Shown here: positions 10,801 through 21,000 of the stretch, piece after piece
Numbering within the stretch: position 1 is the first letter of the stretch
Layout of the letters: each line of letters begins with the position of its first letter
DNA from: Bathymodiolus brooksi
Taxonomy: Eukaryota > Mollusca > Bivalvia > Mytilida > Modiolidae
Reading direction: 5' to 3'
Assembly: GCA_963680875.1 (NCBI GenBank)
Contig: OY804579.1
Coordinates: 54,388,036-54,452,035, forward strand
DNA: 64,000 nt
Translations under genes and position numbers: made by a program
The notes under the pieces: generated by a model
Database searches by the model: none
What the model was told of the DNA's origin: nothing
What the model saw: the letters and a program-made list of their open reading frames with translations, nothing else

Positions 10801-13800
10801 CTTAAAATATGGCCTGTTTGTTTCAAGACAGAAAGTTTTTTAATAATTTTTTACCCAATTTGCACACTCAGAAAAAATCTGTGAATTACAAATTTCACAC
10901 ATAAACATAGCATATGTTATACAACCCATTGCAATATGACCACAATTCAAATTTCAGCTCATCCCAGCAAGAAATGTTTATATTTTTGCATTTAAGCAAT
11001 TTTCTAGTTTTAGTAACAGATCATCATGGATCGAACACAGGGATGACAGATATATTTCTGAAAAAGAACCACTAAAGAACCATTCCAGCTAAGTTTGGTT
11101 AACCATAATTTGGACCAGTGGTTTAATAGAAGAATGTCAAAAATGGGAAGAGCTAACTAACGATAACGGTTGACAGATGCAACTTGGTGGAAGTAGTTCA
11201 CATAGCCTTTGGCCAGATGAGCTATAAAATCCATAATTAAGTCTTACCATCTTTATGAGTCTGTTTATCTGTATCTGTTAGATATCCCATACATATAAAT
11301 AGTGCTCTAGTAAGATAAAGATGTTGTTCTGGTGAAGTATGTCTTATGGCACTGCCATCTCCCCATACACTTAACAATTCTTTAAAAGACTAAAACCATA
11401 ATTATTTTTTTTTTAATAAATAGATAAATTAACTCATTGATTTCATACATAATTTGGCAGTATTGTAGTCTTATCACTGTGAAAACTATATATATTTCAG
11501 TTATATCGTGACAACCTTTATCACATATTGTTGTATCGAGTACACCTTGCCATGAGTGGGATTCGAACTCACAACTTTAGTGGTGATAGGCACTGATTGC
11601 ATAGGTAGTTCAGTGTAAATCTAACTACCATACGTTCACAACCATGATGGCCTCTACTTTTTTGGAGCTTCATTAAGGATTCCAACATTATATTAGAACA
11701 CTTTTAATGCTCTTTATCATCTTACATTTGAAAATATATTCAAAACAAAACATATTATTCCAGTACCATTACATAAATAAATATATTATACCTTTATCAA
11801 CAAATGTCTTCTAGTGTGTGATGTTCCTAAATATCCAAGGACGTTTTGTAAAATATGAATCTGTAATATAAAACTTATAATGTTCAAACTAACATATTTA
11901 TTTTAAGATTTAACTAAACACAATTTGTGTACTTGTATATCAAATTGTACTTTTACAATGTCACATTGGTCTGTATGGCCACAAAAAGTAATTTTGATGA
12001 GATGATGATTATGTCTAGTTTGTACTATATTACCGTGCTTAGTTTGATCTTGTTAGTACTAGCTCACTGAAACAACAGTCTCCAGGTACACATCTTGCTC
12101 CATTTGAACACATTATTCTCACTCTTAGAGCCAATCTTTCTTTGATCTTACTTCTTAATGCTGTCTGCTTAGCGGAGAAATATACAATACTAGTTTTACA
12201 GTCTATGGTTTGGCCAGACGGGATCTAACCCACGATCTACTTCACTCGAGAGGAGCATGCCAACCATTAAAACACCAAGGTGGCTACACATTTTGCACCC
12301 AATTTCAAAAGGTTTTAATTGCACATGGGTCCATTGTGATCATATGACATTTGGGTTTATGTCTACTAATGTTATCAGTACCTATCACCAGCAAAGTTGT
12401 GAGTTTGCTTCAAAATATAGCTGGGTGTACTGATCCTCAATACAACATTTTGTGATATGGTTTGTCAGTGATTTTCTCGGAGTATTCATATCTACTCCAC
12501 CAATAAAACTTACCATCACAAAATAACTTAAATATTATTGAAAGTGGTATAATAAACCCTATAACCCCTGCTACACACAAAATAATATCAGCTGTACATT
12601 ATAATGCCAGACCTTTTCTGAATGTCTAAACAGCAGAAGTTTTGAACACAGAAGATACTGGATTTTTTGCTTCTTTAGAATACTATCTCCTATAAACTTA
12701 TCCAATAGGCCATACCTGTAACATAAATAACATGGTGATTCTATTACTTATATCTGTCATCAATATATATATATATTCATTTGGACCACTATAAATCTAA
12801 CTTATCTGGAGTTTTTTAAAACGGTGCCGTCGTGGTCATGATCGTATGGTAGTTGGATTTACATCTACCTATGCAATAAGTGAACCATCAATCCATGTTT
12901 GCTTTCAAATTGTTCAGTGGTTTCACAGTAGAATAATGTTAAACCACTTTTCCTATATGGTTCTATGTTAATACTTTGGATCAATAAATAAATACAAACT
13001 TTTTAGAGGGTTTCAGAGAAAAAGATTTTCTTGAAATTGCAGCATTATTGGCCAAGCAAATATGTTGAATTTCTATCAAAATAGCATCCCTGCCTATCTA
13101 GGTTCAATTCCTCCAGTGATTTCTGATAAAAGGATTGAGATGTTAAAAACTAAAAGACAACAGACACAAATTTATGATAATGTATTCTCAGTTAGAGCTC
13201 TGGTCCAGATGAGCTGAAAACATAATTGTGCACAGTATGCTATTTGGTTTCTCTCCAGCCAGCTATTTTAGGCAACTTGACCTGTTTTCAAAATAAACAA
13301 CTGTTTGTCTTTCTCTTATTCTTAAAAAGTGCAATAAATGAGTGAAGTATTATAAAATACAATAGTATCTTGTCTATTAAAAATATAAATGGTAAGTAAA
13401 AGGGCAATAAATGAGTATTATAACATGCCATGGTATTTTGTCTATTAATGGCAACAAAACACTTTCTAGACATCTGTCTGGTACACCTGTGATTATCCTC
13501 TCAGATATTCTACACCATATAAAGTCTTCTTTAACCAATGGAGCCAGGGAACCCACCAAAACATCCATTAAAATATCTGAAATAAATGTATTAATCACCA
13601 TAGTAACCATTAGACATTGCCTGAATCAGTGAAAACAGATTTATATCTTGTCTCCTGATACCTTTAATCAACCTGTATATTTACTTTTCATTGCCATTGT
13701 GTTGTTTGTATATTTGACGAATTTGAACTTTTTAACCATTAGACACGTTACAGGTTTATTTTCAACCACATCGGTGATGTAATGGTTAGCACGCTAGTCT

Positions 13801-16800
13801 TGAGTAGGTAGATCGTGAATTCGAGCCATGGTAATGTAAAGACTACAAATTAGGTATGTGTTGCTTCTCCACAAAGCATGCAGCATTAAGGAAAAAGAAC
13901 AAAGACTGGTTGGCTCGGAACCAAGATAATGTGCCCAAGTGAAGCAACATGTCTGTTGTTGCAGTGAGCCAGCACAATAAAAATCCAACTGAGAGCATTA
14001 GTCCAGTACAAAGTGGACATAATTATCATCTCATTGAAGGTAACTTGTTTAGAATATTTTATTTTAAATGCCAGTTGAAGTAGCTTTGTGGAGTTGAAGA
14101 CCACAGTAACTTTATACATATTTAATCAACATTACAATATACATACAAAATTGATTATAAGAAAGTCGAATGAATGGACATAAAACAAAAAGAAAAATTA
14201 TTACACAAAAATACTAGCACATGAATAATACTTTTATAACTGTTTTGAATAAAAGTCACAAACTGAATCTCTTCATTTTAAGCGAAAATCAATTTTGATT
14301 TAAACAATTACAACTGCCATTTATATCCTTGCCTTGAATAAAGATTAAAACCGAATTATATGGTTTATGGTGTTTAACACAACTTTCAACAATATTTCAG
14401 TTATATCGTGGCGGTCAGTTTTATTGGTGGAGGAAACCGGAGTACCCGGAGAAAACCACCGACCTGTCGCAAGTCAATGACAAACTTTATCACATAATGT
14501 TGTATCGAGTACACCTTGCCATGAACAGGGTTCGAACTCATAACTTTAGTGGTGATAGGCACTGATTCCACAGGTACATGTAGTTGTAAATCCAACTAAA
14601 TCCAACTACCATACGATCACGACCACGACGGCCCCAAAATTATAGTATACCATAATAATTTGTAACCTACCCGAATATCCTGCTATGCAAAGTTTTCCAA
14701 TAAGACGACTTATAAATTCTAGACTGACATCCTTACTGGCTTGTATTGACGTATGAATTCCATGTAATATACATAAAATGTCTCCTGTTACAAGTGTTAT
14801 GTACGATTTTGGATAAAATAATTCACTGAAATTAAAAATGACATAAAAAATAAGGAAAAACATGTATCAAATCTACAAGCAATTTAAAAACCAACAACAC
14901 ACATTTACTAATATAAAAATAATTGTGATGATACAAAAAATATGGCACTCTAGGTTGACATAATCCATAAAATCACAGATTTTTCATGTTTTTTTTAAAT
15001 TTTCTGGTCATCTTATAATTAACTCATTCTCCTGCCATGGTGGCCATCTTGGTTATCGTCATACATGTGAAAAAAAATGCCTAGATTTTTTGTTAACAAA
15101 CAAATTCCCATAACTCTGACACGGCAATAGAGAAAATCGTCACAATCAAAAGGTACCATACTATCATCAAACTTGAGTTATTATTGTCAGATATGTAAAG
15201 AAATACACTTTGTTTATGTCAGAGTTTGATAACTATGCAATGACAAAAGTCAAAGTGGAAGGTGTTATACTTTCATCAATCCTACGGTTGTGCAAACATT
15301 TTCTGCAATTTGGTCAAAGCAAACTTGAGTTTGCACGGAAAACATTCAGGGGCTGTTGTGGTCGTAATCGTATGGTAGTTGGATTTATAACAACCTGTGC
15401 AATCAGTGCCTATCACCACTAAAGTTGTGAGTTTGAATCCCACACATGGAGAGATGCATTCGATACAATATTATGTAATAAAGTTTGTCAGTGACTTGTG
15501 GCAGGTCTGTGGTTTTTTCTGGGTATTCTGGTTTACTCCACCAATAAAACTGACAACCATGATATAACGCATACTGAAATATTGTTGAAATTGGTGCTAA
15601 ACACCATAACCCTAACCCGAAAACCATTCTGTATACAGACAAATGACAACAACAACGCCATTATATAATACGACCAGAACATTGTTGCGGTTGTATAAAA
15701 ACATAACATATATATGTAGTCAAATTTCGATGGCTCGAAATTCCAATAACTCAAAACACATTTTGACAGTCCTTTTGGATTCAAGTCACAGAAGTTTTAC
15801 TGTACATGTATTAAATGACAAAGTAAATATTTTTGTATAAAAAGTACATCAGAGACAGGTACTGTTTCAGTATTGTAGCATAATGGGAATTATTAACATA
15901 CCTGTTTTCTGTTTGTAATTTATTTGCTGTTTTGTCAGGTAAACTACTTATATTACTAATTAGTGCCTCCCATTCATAAGTCTGTTCTACTTGACTGGTT
16001 ATTGAACATTGTTGTTTTATAACCTTACACAATAGGTGAGACTGTAAAAACTTCTCCAACAGCGATACACACTTGTTTAATTTGTATGATGGCCTGAAAT
16101 ATACAAGTCATTTTGCAAAGTTGAATGTACAGTATTTTCTATTGTAATTAAATGGGTAGGTGGAGAGAATATGTGGATTCATTCTTTAAACAATGATGAA
16201 ATTATCCTCATATGTATGGGTTCTAAACTAACATTCAATACAACCACACACTAAAAGAAACAAAACTAGAATTTTTAACATCAATCAAATATCTAGGAGT
16301 GTATACAAATGGGTGAATAATTTATATTGAGGAAAACATGTCTTATAGACTTGTATTATACAATAAAGCTTAATATAAAATCCTAGACTTACAAAAAAAG
16401 AATTTAACATCTTGTTCACTTGAGGTAAAAATGCAAGCTTACAAAAGTCTTAATAATACCACTACTATAATAGGCAAGTTCAGTCTTTTTCTTATTTTTT
16501 CCCCTACTTGCCTGAAAACCAATTTTAGAAAAAAATTATATTTATTCAAACAAATTCTTTCATAATTTTCACTTGTCCGAATTCAGTTTTGCTTGTCCCA
16601 TGCTTTGGGAAAATGGGTTAGCTCAAAGACTGAGTTCAGCTTAGAACCCTCAAGACTATCTGAAGGATAAATTAGAAAACATACAAAAGAGATCTGCATT
16701 ATTTGCATCAGACACGAATATACCATGAACTGAAGCTATCAGAAGAAAGAACAGCAGATTGGTTTTGAAATTCATAGGTCTCAACAAGCATGTCAACATA

Positions 16801-17557
16801 CATGTACCAACATAATTTTATAACAGATCAATACAATTACCAAAAATGTACATAAAGAACATCTCAACAGGATATATGCAAGAACAGACACCATAACTGG
16901 AGTTCGTTGCCATTCAATTTCATCAGAGAAGTTGAAATCTCCAAAGAACCAATACTCATATTTGCAAAGACCATTAAGGTGGCTAAAGAATAAAGTACAT
17001 GTATAGTATGCTACTTGACATGTGGCGATGATGTGCACTGCACTGTGAAATAATGTCATTTGATGTATCACAGTAGCAAATAAAGATCTGTCAGTTCATT
17101 ATTTAACACAACAGTTTTCTCCCAATGCCAATTGCCTTCTCTGGTTTACAATTATAAAAATGTACATAATTTCTATAGACAAATGTATATTATGCTTGTA
17201 CCTAAATTCATTAATTCCCCAAGCCAATGATAAGAAACAGTCCTTGTGATTTCCATTCATGAATATGAAATTCAAAAAACAGTTTAATACGTCTCCTGGT
17301 ATACATCTTGTTATGTCGGCTGAAACGTTTTTAAGTGAAAACTTCAACATAGACATATAAAAGTTACGTAAAAAACAGATTCTTGCTTCAGCATAGTTTG
17401 AAAAATTAAATGTTTTAAGAGGAGATTCGTCTTCTGACGTTATTAACGTTTCAATGTCGGAAAACATATTTTGGACACCAGAATTATCTTTTGCGTTATT
17501 GATTGCATTTTCATATTGTCTAATGAACACGCGGACTTCATTATTAGAAGATATCAT
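4722..17557 (-). CDS. TELO2: TELO2 (TEL2), telomere maintenance 2 homologue, 3' end outside window
   Basis: TELO2 is the core of the cytoplasmic TTT complex (TELO2-TTI1-TTI2), which with HSP90 and R2TP matures PIKK kinases such as ATM, ATR and mTOR. I joined twelve coding exons (17557-17202, 16093-15902, 14825-14671, 13576-13429, 12715-12613, 11860-11792, 11389-11248, 10234-10098, 9734-9655, 8328-8212, 7643-7555, 4813-4722); all phases fit and give 560 codons. Segments match vertebrate TELO2 throughout: [39 protein letters not shown], and the acidic [15 protein letters not shown], which in human TELO2 is the CK2-phosphorylated PIH1D1-binding site. The protein should be an alpha-solenoid. The start ATG has an in-frame TAG three codons upstream. 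About the last third of the protein lies left of position 1. Exon 4 appears to use a GC donor. Identity is near certain; exon edges are inferred from splice consensus and homology. Confidence 0.95.
5128..5270. mobile_element. Foldback MITE with TA flanks
   Basis: Arms 5128-5169 and 5230-5270 are inverted copies beginning CAATATTGGTG and ending CACCAATATTG, with one indel, around a ~60-bp loop. Both sides are flanked by TA, as expected for Tc1/mariner-type mobilisation. It lies in TELO2 intron 11. Confidence 0.75.
5925..6757 (+). pseudogene. Zinc-finger protein of transposon type, split by a MITE
   Basis: The ORF starts [20 protein letters not shown], continues to LAFCTLC at 6086, is interrupted, then resumes at 6578 in the same frame with [20 protein letters not shown], ending at TAA 6755-6757. 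The FCTLC...FSVASGG..DIKRH...S.H pattern is a zinc finger with C..C...H...H spacing, seen in hAT-like and domesticated-transposase proteins. Without the 489-bp insert and one TA the frame is open for about 113 codons, short for such proteins, so it was probably already truncated. TTTGTTTCAG ending at 5911 could be an acceptor. It is not functional as it stands. Confidence 0.7.
6088..6576. mobile_element. 489-bp MITE with long terminal inverted repeats and a TA duplication
   Basis: Arms of about 80 bp (6088 onward and up to 6576) are inverted copies starting CAGCA and sharing GACAAAAGTGATTCCG and TTTCCGCCATCTTCC. Flanks are TA at 6086-6087 and 6577-6578. Removing the element and one TA restores the host zinc-finger frame exactly, which fixes the ends. 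This is a Tc1/mariner-like non-autonomous element. Confidence 0.9.
7325..7508. mobile_element. Decayed MITE, CAGTGAAACC family
   Basis: The right end GTTTAGACAGGTTTCACTGTA matches the end found at 9346. Internal sequence shares CAAACC and TTTATACAGG-like words. The left end is degraded. Located in TELO2 intron 11. Confidence 0.5.
7555..7643 (-). CDS. TELO2: TELO2 coding exon 11
   Basis: 89 nt. Acceptor ATTTCAG, donor GTAAGG. It encodes [20 protein letters not shown] and PKYIRDCME, matching vertebrate DDEFVPYDMS...YVRDCVE. It completes the SDxDSDD motif. Confidence 0.94.
7644..8211. other. TELO2 intron 10, no feature
   Basis: AT-rich intron. A short tandem duplication of TATTCACACTGTTAAGATAT is present near 7868-7912. 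Nothing else is recognised. Confidence 0.5.
8212..8328 (-). CDS. TELO2: TELO2 coding exon 10 (acidic linker)
   Basis: 117 nt. Acceptor TTCTATAG, donor GTAAAA. It encodes a charged linker ([20 protein letters not shown]...) that ends in DVDSDLDS, the first half of the CK2/PIH1D1-binding motif; the Ser codon is split across the intron. Confidence 0.88.
8329..9195. other. TELO2 intron 9, unassigned portion
   Basis: No exon, RNA gene or bounded repeat is seen between exon 10 and the MITE at 9196. Confidence 0.4.
9196..9346. mobile_element. Short MITE, CAGTGAAACC family
   Basis: Inverted ends TACAGTGAAACCTTTCTAAA and GTTTAGACAGATTTCACTG bound ~150 bp; TA at the left edge suggests a Tc1/mariner-like element. 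An open frame across it has no recognisable domain and is not a gene. Confidence 0.6.
9381..9640 (+). mobile_element. tRNA-derived SINE, variant head
   Basis: The tail (GGTGGTTCTCTCCGGGTACTCCGG, ATATAGCTGAAATATTGCTGAA) matches SINE family S1. The head differs: GGGCCCGGGTGGTTCAACGAG and GTGTTCGCGCCCGGC look like a different tRNA-type promoter. It may be a second subfamily sharing the tail. Confidence 0.7.
9655..9734 (-). CDS. TELO2: TELO2 coding exon 9
   Basis: 80 nt. Acceptor TTTTGTCAG, donor GTAAGA. It encodes [20 protein letters not shown] and GIEQLQ. This is the start of the poorly conserved acidic linker. It was assigned from phase, splice sites and the YE.D start shared with vertebrates. 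Confidence 0.85.
10098..10234 (-). CDS. TELO2: TELO2 coding exon 8
   Basis: 137 nt. Acceptor TTTTCAG, donor GTAAGT. It encodes [20 protein letters not shown] and [20 protein letters not shown], then KLKFE, aligning with vertebrate VRRLGMIVAEVVS...KF. Confidence 0.93.
10500..11230. repeat. Diverged interspersed repeat in TELO2 intron 7
   Basis: Two loosely tandem copies share TTTCAGCTCAT.CCAGC..., TTTTTGCCATTTAAGGAAA and GGCCATCTTGAA-type words (around 10660-10750 and 10950-11050). Related wording recurs near 14990-15330 and 34980-35560. It is a decayed family; limits are approximate. Confidence 0.4.
11248..11389 (-). CDS. TELO2: TELO2 coding exon 7
   Basis: 142 nt. Acceptor GTTTTAG, donor GTAAGA. 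It encodes [20 protein letters not shown] through [12 protein letters not shown]. The WG..SAIRHT block is a strongly conserved TELO2 signature. Confidence 0.93.
11485..11665 (-). mobile_element. SINE S1 fragment, minus strand
   Basis: Reverse-complement copy with ATTTCAGTTATATCGTGACA, GTGGGATTCGAACTCACAAC (box B) and the ACTACCATACG head. An internal deletion removes part of the body. Confidence 0.75.
11792..11860 (-). CDS. TELO2: TELO2 coding exon 6
   Basis: 69 nt, phase 0 at both ends. Acceptor ATATTACAG, donor GTATAA. It encodes [20 protein letters not shown] plus LIK, matching vertebrate LLGHL...RRPLL. Confidence 0.9.
12050..12292 (-). mobile_element. tRNA-derived SINE family S2, minus strand
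   Basis: On the minus strand the head has AATGGTTGGCATGCTC (box A-like) and GTGGGTTAGATCCC (box B-like). It is followed by TTCTCCGCTAAGCAGACAGC and GCATTAAGAA..., then TTCAGTGAGCTAGTAC. The body matches the plus-strand copy at 13765-14010. Confidence 0.65.
12375..12570 (+). mobile_element. SINE S1 fragment lacking its head
   Basis: Starts at CAGTACCTATCACCAGC and carries GTTGTGAGTTTGCTTC, GTTTGTCAGTGATTT and the 3' tail ending in CCATCACAAAATAAC...ATTATTGAAAGTGG. The 5' promoter part is missing or degraded. Confidence 0.65.
12613..12715 (-). CDS. TELO2: TELO2 coding exon 5
   Basis: 103 nt. The acceptor is GTTACAG and the donor GTCTGG, a weak GT site. It encodes [20 protein letters not shown] followed by a [10 protein letters not shown] segment matching the vertebrate QKLLFLQSR helix. 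Confidence 0.88.
12823..12900 (+). mobile_element. SINE S1 head fragment
   Basis: Only the 5' promoter part is present: GCCGTCGTGGTCATGATCGT, TGGTAGTTGGATTTAC, CTACCTATGCAAT. Confidence 0.65.
13429..13576 (-). CDS. TELO2: TELO2 coding exon 4, apparent GC donor
   Basis: 148 nt, acceptor TTTATTTCAG. It encodes [17 protein letters not shown] and [15 protein letters not shown]. The reading frame into exon 5 needs the exon to end at CCATG, so the intron would start with GCATGT. The nearby GT at 13425 gives the wrong phase. This looks like a GC-AG intron. Confidence 0.85.
13765..14010 (+). mobile_element. tRNA-derived SINE family S2, plus strand
   Basis: The head is GATGTAATGGTTAGCACGCT (box A) and GATCGTGAATTCGAGCC (box B), followed by TTCTCCACAAAGCATGCAGC, GGTTGGCTCGGAACCAAG and TTGCAGTGAGCCAGCAC. 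The minus-strand copy at 12050-12292 shares this body. Confidence 0.7.
14360..14636 (-). mobile_element. SINE S1, near-complete, minus strand
   Basis: Full-length reverse-complement copy, from ATGGTGTTTAACACAACTTT (tail) through GGAAACCGGAGTACCCGGAG to the head CGATCACGACCACGACGGCC. A short duplication AAATCCAACTA lies inside the head. It ends just 34 bp from TELO2 exon 3. Confidence 0.85.
14671..14825 (-). CDS. TELO2: TELO2 coding exon 3
   Basis: 155 nt, one leading and one trailing base. The acceptor is ATTTCAG and the donor GTAGGT. It encodes [17 protein letters not shown] through [12 protein letters not shown] and aligns with the vertebrate segment around EFFPQNYF. Confidence 0.92.
15349..15622 (+). 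mobile_element. SINE S1, near-complete, plus strand
   Basis: Head GGGGCTGTTGTGGTCGTAAT and TGGTAGTTGGATTTAT, box B GAGTTTGAATCCC, body GTTTGTCAGTGACTTGTG, and tail AACACCATAACCCTAACCC. Confidence 0.85.
15902..16093 (-). CDS. TELO2: TELO2 coding exon 2
   Basis: 192 nt, one leading base and two trailing bases. The acceptor is TTTCAG and the donor GTATGT. It encodes [17 protein letters not shown] and, further on, the conserved [15 protein letters not shown]. Confidence 0.93.
16250..16990 (+). mobile_element. Highly decayed LINE C-terminal remnant in TELO2 intron 1
   Basis: Broken plus-strand frames resemble the end of a LINE ORF2: [11 protein letters not shown] near 16290-16315, [12 protein letters not shown] near 16676-16712, then [16 protein letters not shown] near 16895-16945. 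Stops and frameshifts are frequent. I assign it from these signatures only. Confidence 0.5.
17202..17557 (-). CDS. TELO2: TELO2 coding exon 1
   Basis: Begins at ATG 17557, with an in-frame TAG just upstream. It encodes 118 codons plus two bases and ends at donor GTACAA (17201 downward). The last residues, SLAWGINEF, join exon 2 through a split Arg codon. It corresponds to the N-terminal helical region of TELO2. Confidence 0.92.
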
Positions 17558-17956
17558 GTTTGACTAGCTAGATGTGAAGAGTTTGTTTACAATCTACACG
17601 TGAAAGTGTTTACTGTGGTGTTCATGATACTTTTTTTGTTGTGATCCCAAAGGACAAGTCGTTTCGTAATTGAGACGATTCGTACATGTTCAATACGGTT
17701 GTTATGCTGTGTTTGTTTTTCATTTAATATTAATCTAATTAGAATTAGATCTCCGCACCTGTTCCCTCTTTTCCATCGGTTGTTTTGTAGTCGTCGCGAG
17801 TGGATTTGTGAAATAATAAATCAGCACTTTAATATGTTTAGAACAGGAACTTAAAAATAAATCACCGCGCCTGCGTCCTAGGCATAGTAACCGCTCAATC
17901 TTGTTGTGCTTCATTGTCAACGTGTTTTGATTTAAAGATAATTTTCTGCTTGAAAG
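17558..17956. promoter_or_regulatory. Putative bidirectional promoter of TELO2 and DNAL4
   Basis: 399 bp separate the two divergent start codons, so both 5' UTRs and promoters must lie here or overlap. No clear TATA box stands out. GCGCCTGCGT (17867-17876) differs by one base from the NRF1-type palindromic core GCGCNTGCGC, a motif common in divergent housekeeping promoters. CpG-containing words (GTCGTCGCGAG, ACCGCGCC) are denser here than in the surrounding introns. Confidence 0.65.
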
Positions 17957-18031
17957 ATGGCTGAAACAACTGAAGAGAAGAAAGTGGACACCACAGACTC
18001 AAAGCGCGTGCACACATATCCATTAATTAGA
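17957..18031 (+). CDS. DNAL4: DNAL4 coding exon 1
   Basis: 25 codons, MAETTEEKKVDTTDSKRVHT then YPLIR, ending at donor GTATGT (18032). This is the divergent N-terminal tail of the light chain. Confidence 0.94.
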
Positions 18032-21000
18032 GTATGTTTATTGTTTAATTTTATCCTTAATTTGACAAGTGCATAAAACTAAAAGAAAAACTGATAGATG
18101 CATATTATATAGAACTAGAAGTATAGTTTTAATACTGTATTATGCTGGTTGTTTCTATATCGATCCTGCTATATAATCATTGATACAGCTGTACTGTTCC
18201 TTGGTCCTTCCAACCGCATGCCAATACAGCTCACCACAAAATCTAAGCTTGTGCACAGAAATTTGTTTTATAGTCAACTCTACCATTGCAAGCTCATACC
18301 AAAGTCAACTTGTACCATAGTAAACTCGTACCACTGTAAACTCGTACCAGCATCGTAATTATATTGAACGTATCCCATATTTCCACACTTTCTGTGATGC
18401 CATCTTGAACAAATATCACATTCTACCCGCCTCTTGACGGAGTCTTACAAGAGCGTGGCACCATATACAACTGTTGTCGCTCATTTTGGTTATGACACCA
18501 CAATGAATGACATTTTATGACTAAGGGTTGGCTTTGACAGGACTCATCTTAGCTTGTGTGTTGAGCACAACAAATTCCAAGCTATCACATTAAAATCAAA
18601 CTCAAAATCCAATCATCTCATTAAATAGATAATTAGTTACTTTAATTATAGTTCAAAGAGGACTTAAGAAAACATGATCACCTAATTAAATAATAATATA
18701 AATATCATAATTATTTTGAAACTGCAACTGTCATTAAAAAAAAATAATGCAAATATTAAAAGCCAATTAATTAATTATTATTAAACTTTGTTTGAATTGG
18801 TACGAGTTAACGATGGTACGAGTTTGTAAATTTTGGTACGAGTTAACTAGTTACCAGAAATTTCAGTCAGAATGATATATCTGTATTTGTAGTTGTACAT
18901 CGTAGAATCCCTGCTAGGCTATGAAACGATGGGGGAGAGAGTGCAATTAGTCACATATGAGGCTACTAGTACTATATGTAGCTAGTAGCCCTTTGAACTC
19001 CTCTGTGGTTTTTGCTATTACGAGACTGTTTTCTAGGTGGTTCCAGTCAATGGCTGTTCTTATGAATAAGGAGTTTCTATATTGTTCAGTGTTGGAATGT
19101 TCGACTACTACGGCGCATGTGTTGTTTCTGACTTGTGAGTTTACAATGTTCTGGCATGTTGTCAATGCTTCCTCTTGTAAATACTGAAGAAAATTGCTTT
19201 ATTAATATTTGTGCTTTTTCTTTGCTCTGGCTTACTAGTTTCCCTTTTCCCTTTAGAGGTGCCACTCCGATATTATCTTGTTTACGGGAAGCTATTTTCA
19301 GTCCTGAAATGATCTGGGAGGCTGTTCCACAATGTAGGTGCAGCAAATCTGAAAGATTTTTTACCGTACCGTGTAGATTTGATCTGTGGTATTTCCAAAA
19401 TGTTGTTGTATCTGAAAGAATATTTAGAGTTTTTCATATGGACAAGATCATGAAGACAGACAGGTGCAAGTTTATTAATTATTTTATATGTTTCCAAAGC
19501 CATGGTTCTCATTCTTCTAATCTGCAAGGAAGGCACCTTAGCTTTTTGTAGTAATTCCTCATAAGAACTATTATAGTCTTCATATACAAAACGGAGTGCT
19601 CTTTCCTGCACTTTTTCTAATTTTTTTTTTTTTTCATTAACTATGTGTACAACGTCACCAGTTTTCGACAGTCAAGGTAAATAAAACACTTGAAATCGTA
19701 AAACAAGACAAATGTCCAAAATACAGTGGGTCCAGCATATATCTGTGTCCAACACATTATTGTGTCAAACAAAATACTGTGTCCAACACATTATTGACAT
19801 TGTGTCAAACAAAATACTGTGTCCACACTTGCTTTTAGTATACAGTATACATGTATATATATATAAGACATACATTTTTATATTAAATTTCTTCCACCTC
19901 ATCTGGAAAATATGTAATAGCATTAGAAGAAATTTGATATTGAAATATGTCCAAGGATAATATTTTATATTAAAAATAATCCGCCGGAAAGAATATTATG
20001 GAGGATAAAATAAAATGTATATAAATAACATATAGTTGAGAGGGTGATAGATCAGATTGTTACCCTGAGAAAATTGACAATGTTTTTCTCAGGGTAACAA
20101 TTTGATCTATCACCCTCTCAACTATATGTTATTTAATTTATTATACTGAATGTTTTCACATTTTGCTTGTGTACGTCTGCTTGATCAGTGTAAGTTTAGA
20201 GCTTGAGGGACATTTGAAATCGTTTCACTTTCAAGCACACAATTGATTCATAATCATCAAATTGATGCTCTAAATGAGAGGATGACAGTATAAAAATTGT
20301 TACCCGCTGAGCCATGTGTCAGAGCAGAATGTTACCCTCGTCTTGTCCAATAAAATTACAGCTTACATACATGAAGTATAATAAATGCACTTGTTCAACT
20401 TTCCCTTGTTGATATGCTGTTGAATTGGATTTAAATGAACATTGAAGAAGAAAAAAAGTCGTCAAAAACATGATTATATAAATGCATACTACCAGTATGT
20501 GGCTATTAACCTTTATATAACATAAAGTTAATAGCCACGTAGAAAATATTTTGTTTTCTTCACTTTGGTATTCATTAAAACACAGTCCTCATGATGAGAA
20601 CCGGTCCTCCTGCCAAAGACCAGTCAAACTTTGTTCGGACGAATCAATTTTTCAGATTTTATTTAGAACTATATAAAGATAAATTCAAGAATTTGATTCA
20701 GACCAGTAATTTCAAATTTTCATTTCAAGGACTGAAAGCATATACACATTATAATATTTGTTTTATTTTATAGCATTCAGACATGAATGACGAAATGAAG
20801 ACAGAAGCTATGGAATTGTGTGTAACTGCTTGTGAAAAATTCTCCACAAATAATGAGGTGAGTTTGCAGATATTTATTTTGTAACAAATAGTGTATTATG
20901 GTAATATGTTCGTTTTAATGAGGGTAGTAATTTAATATAAAAATCGGGACTGTCATGAATGTGATACAATGTAGTATGGTAGGTGGATTTATAACTACCT

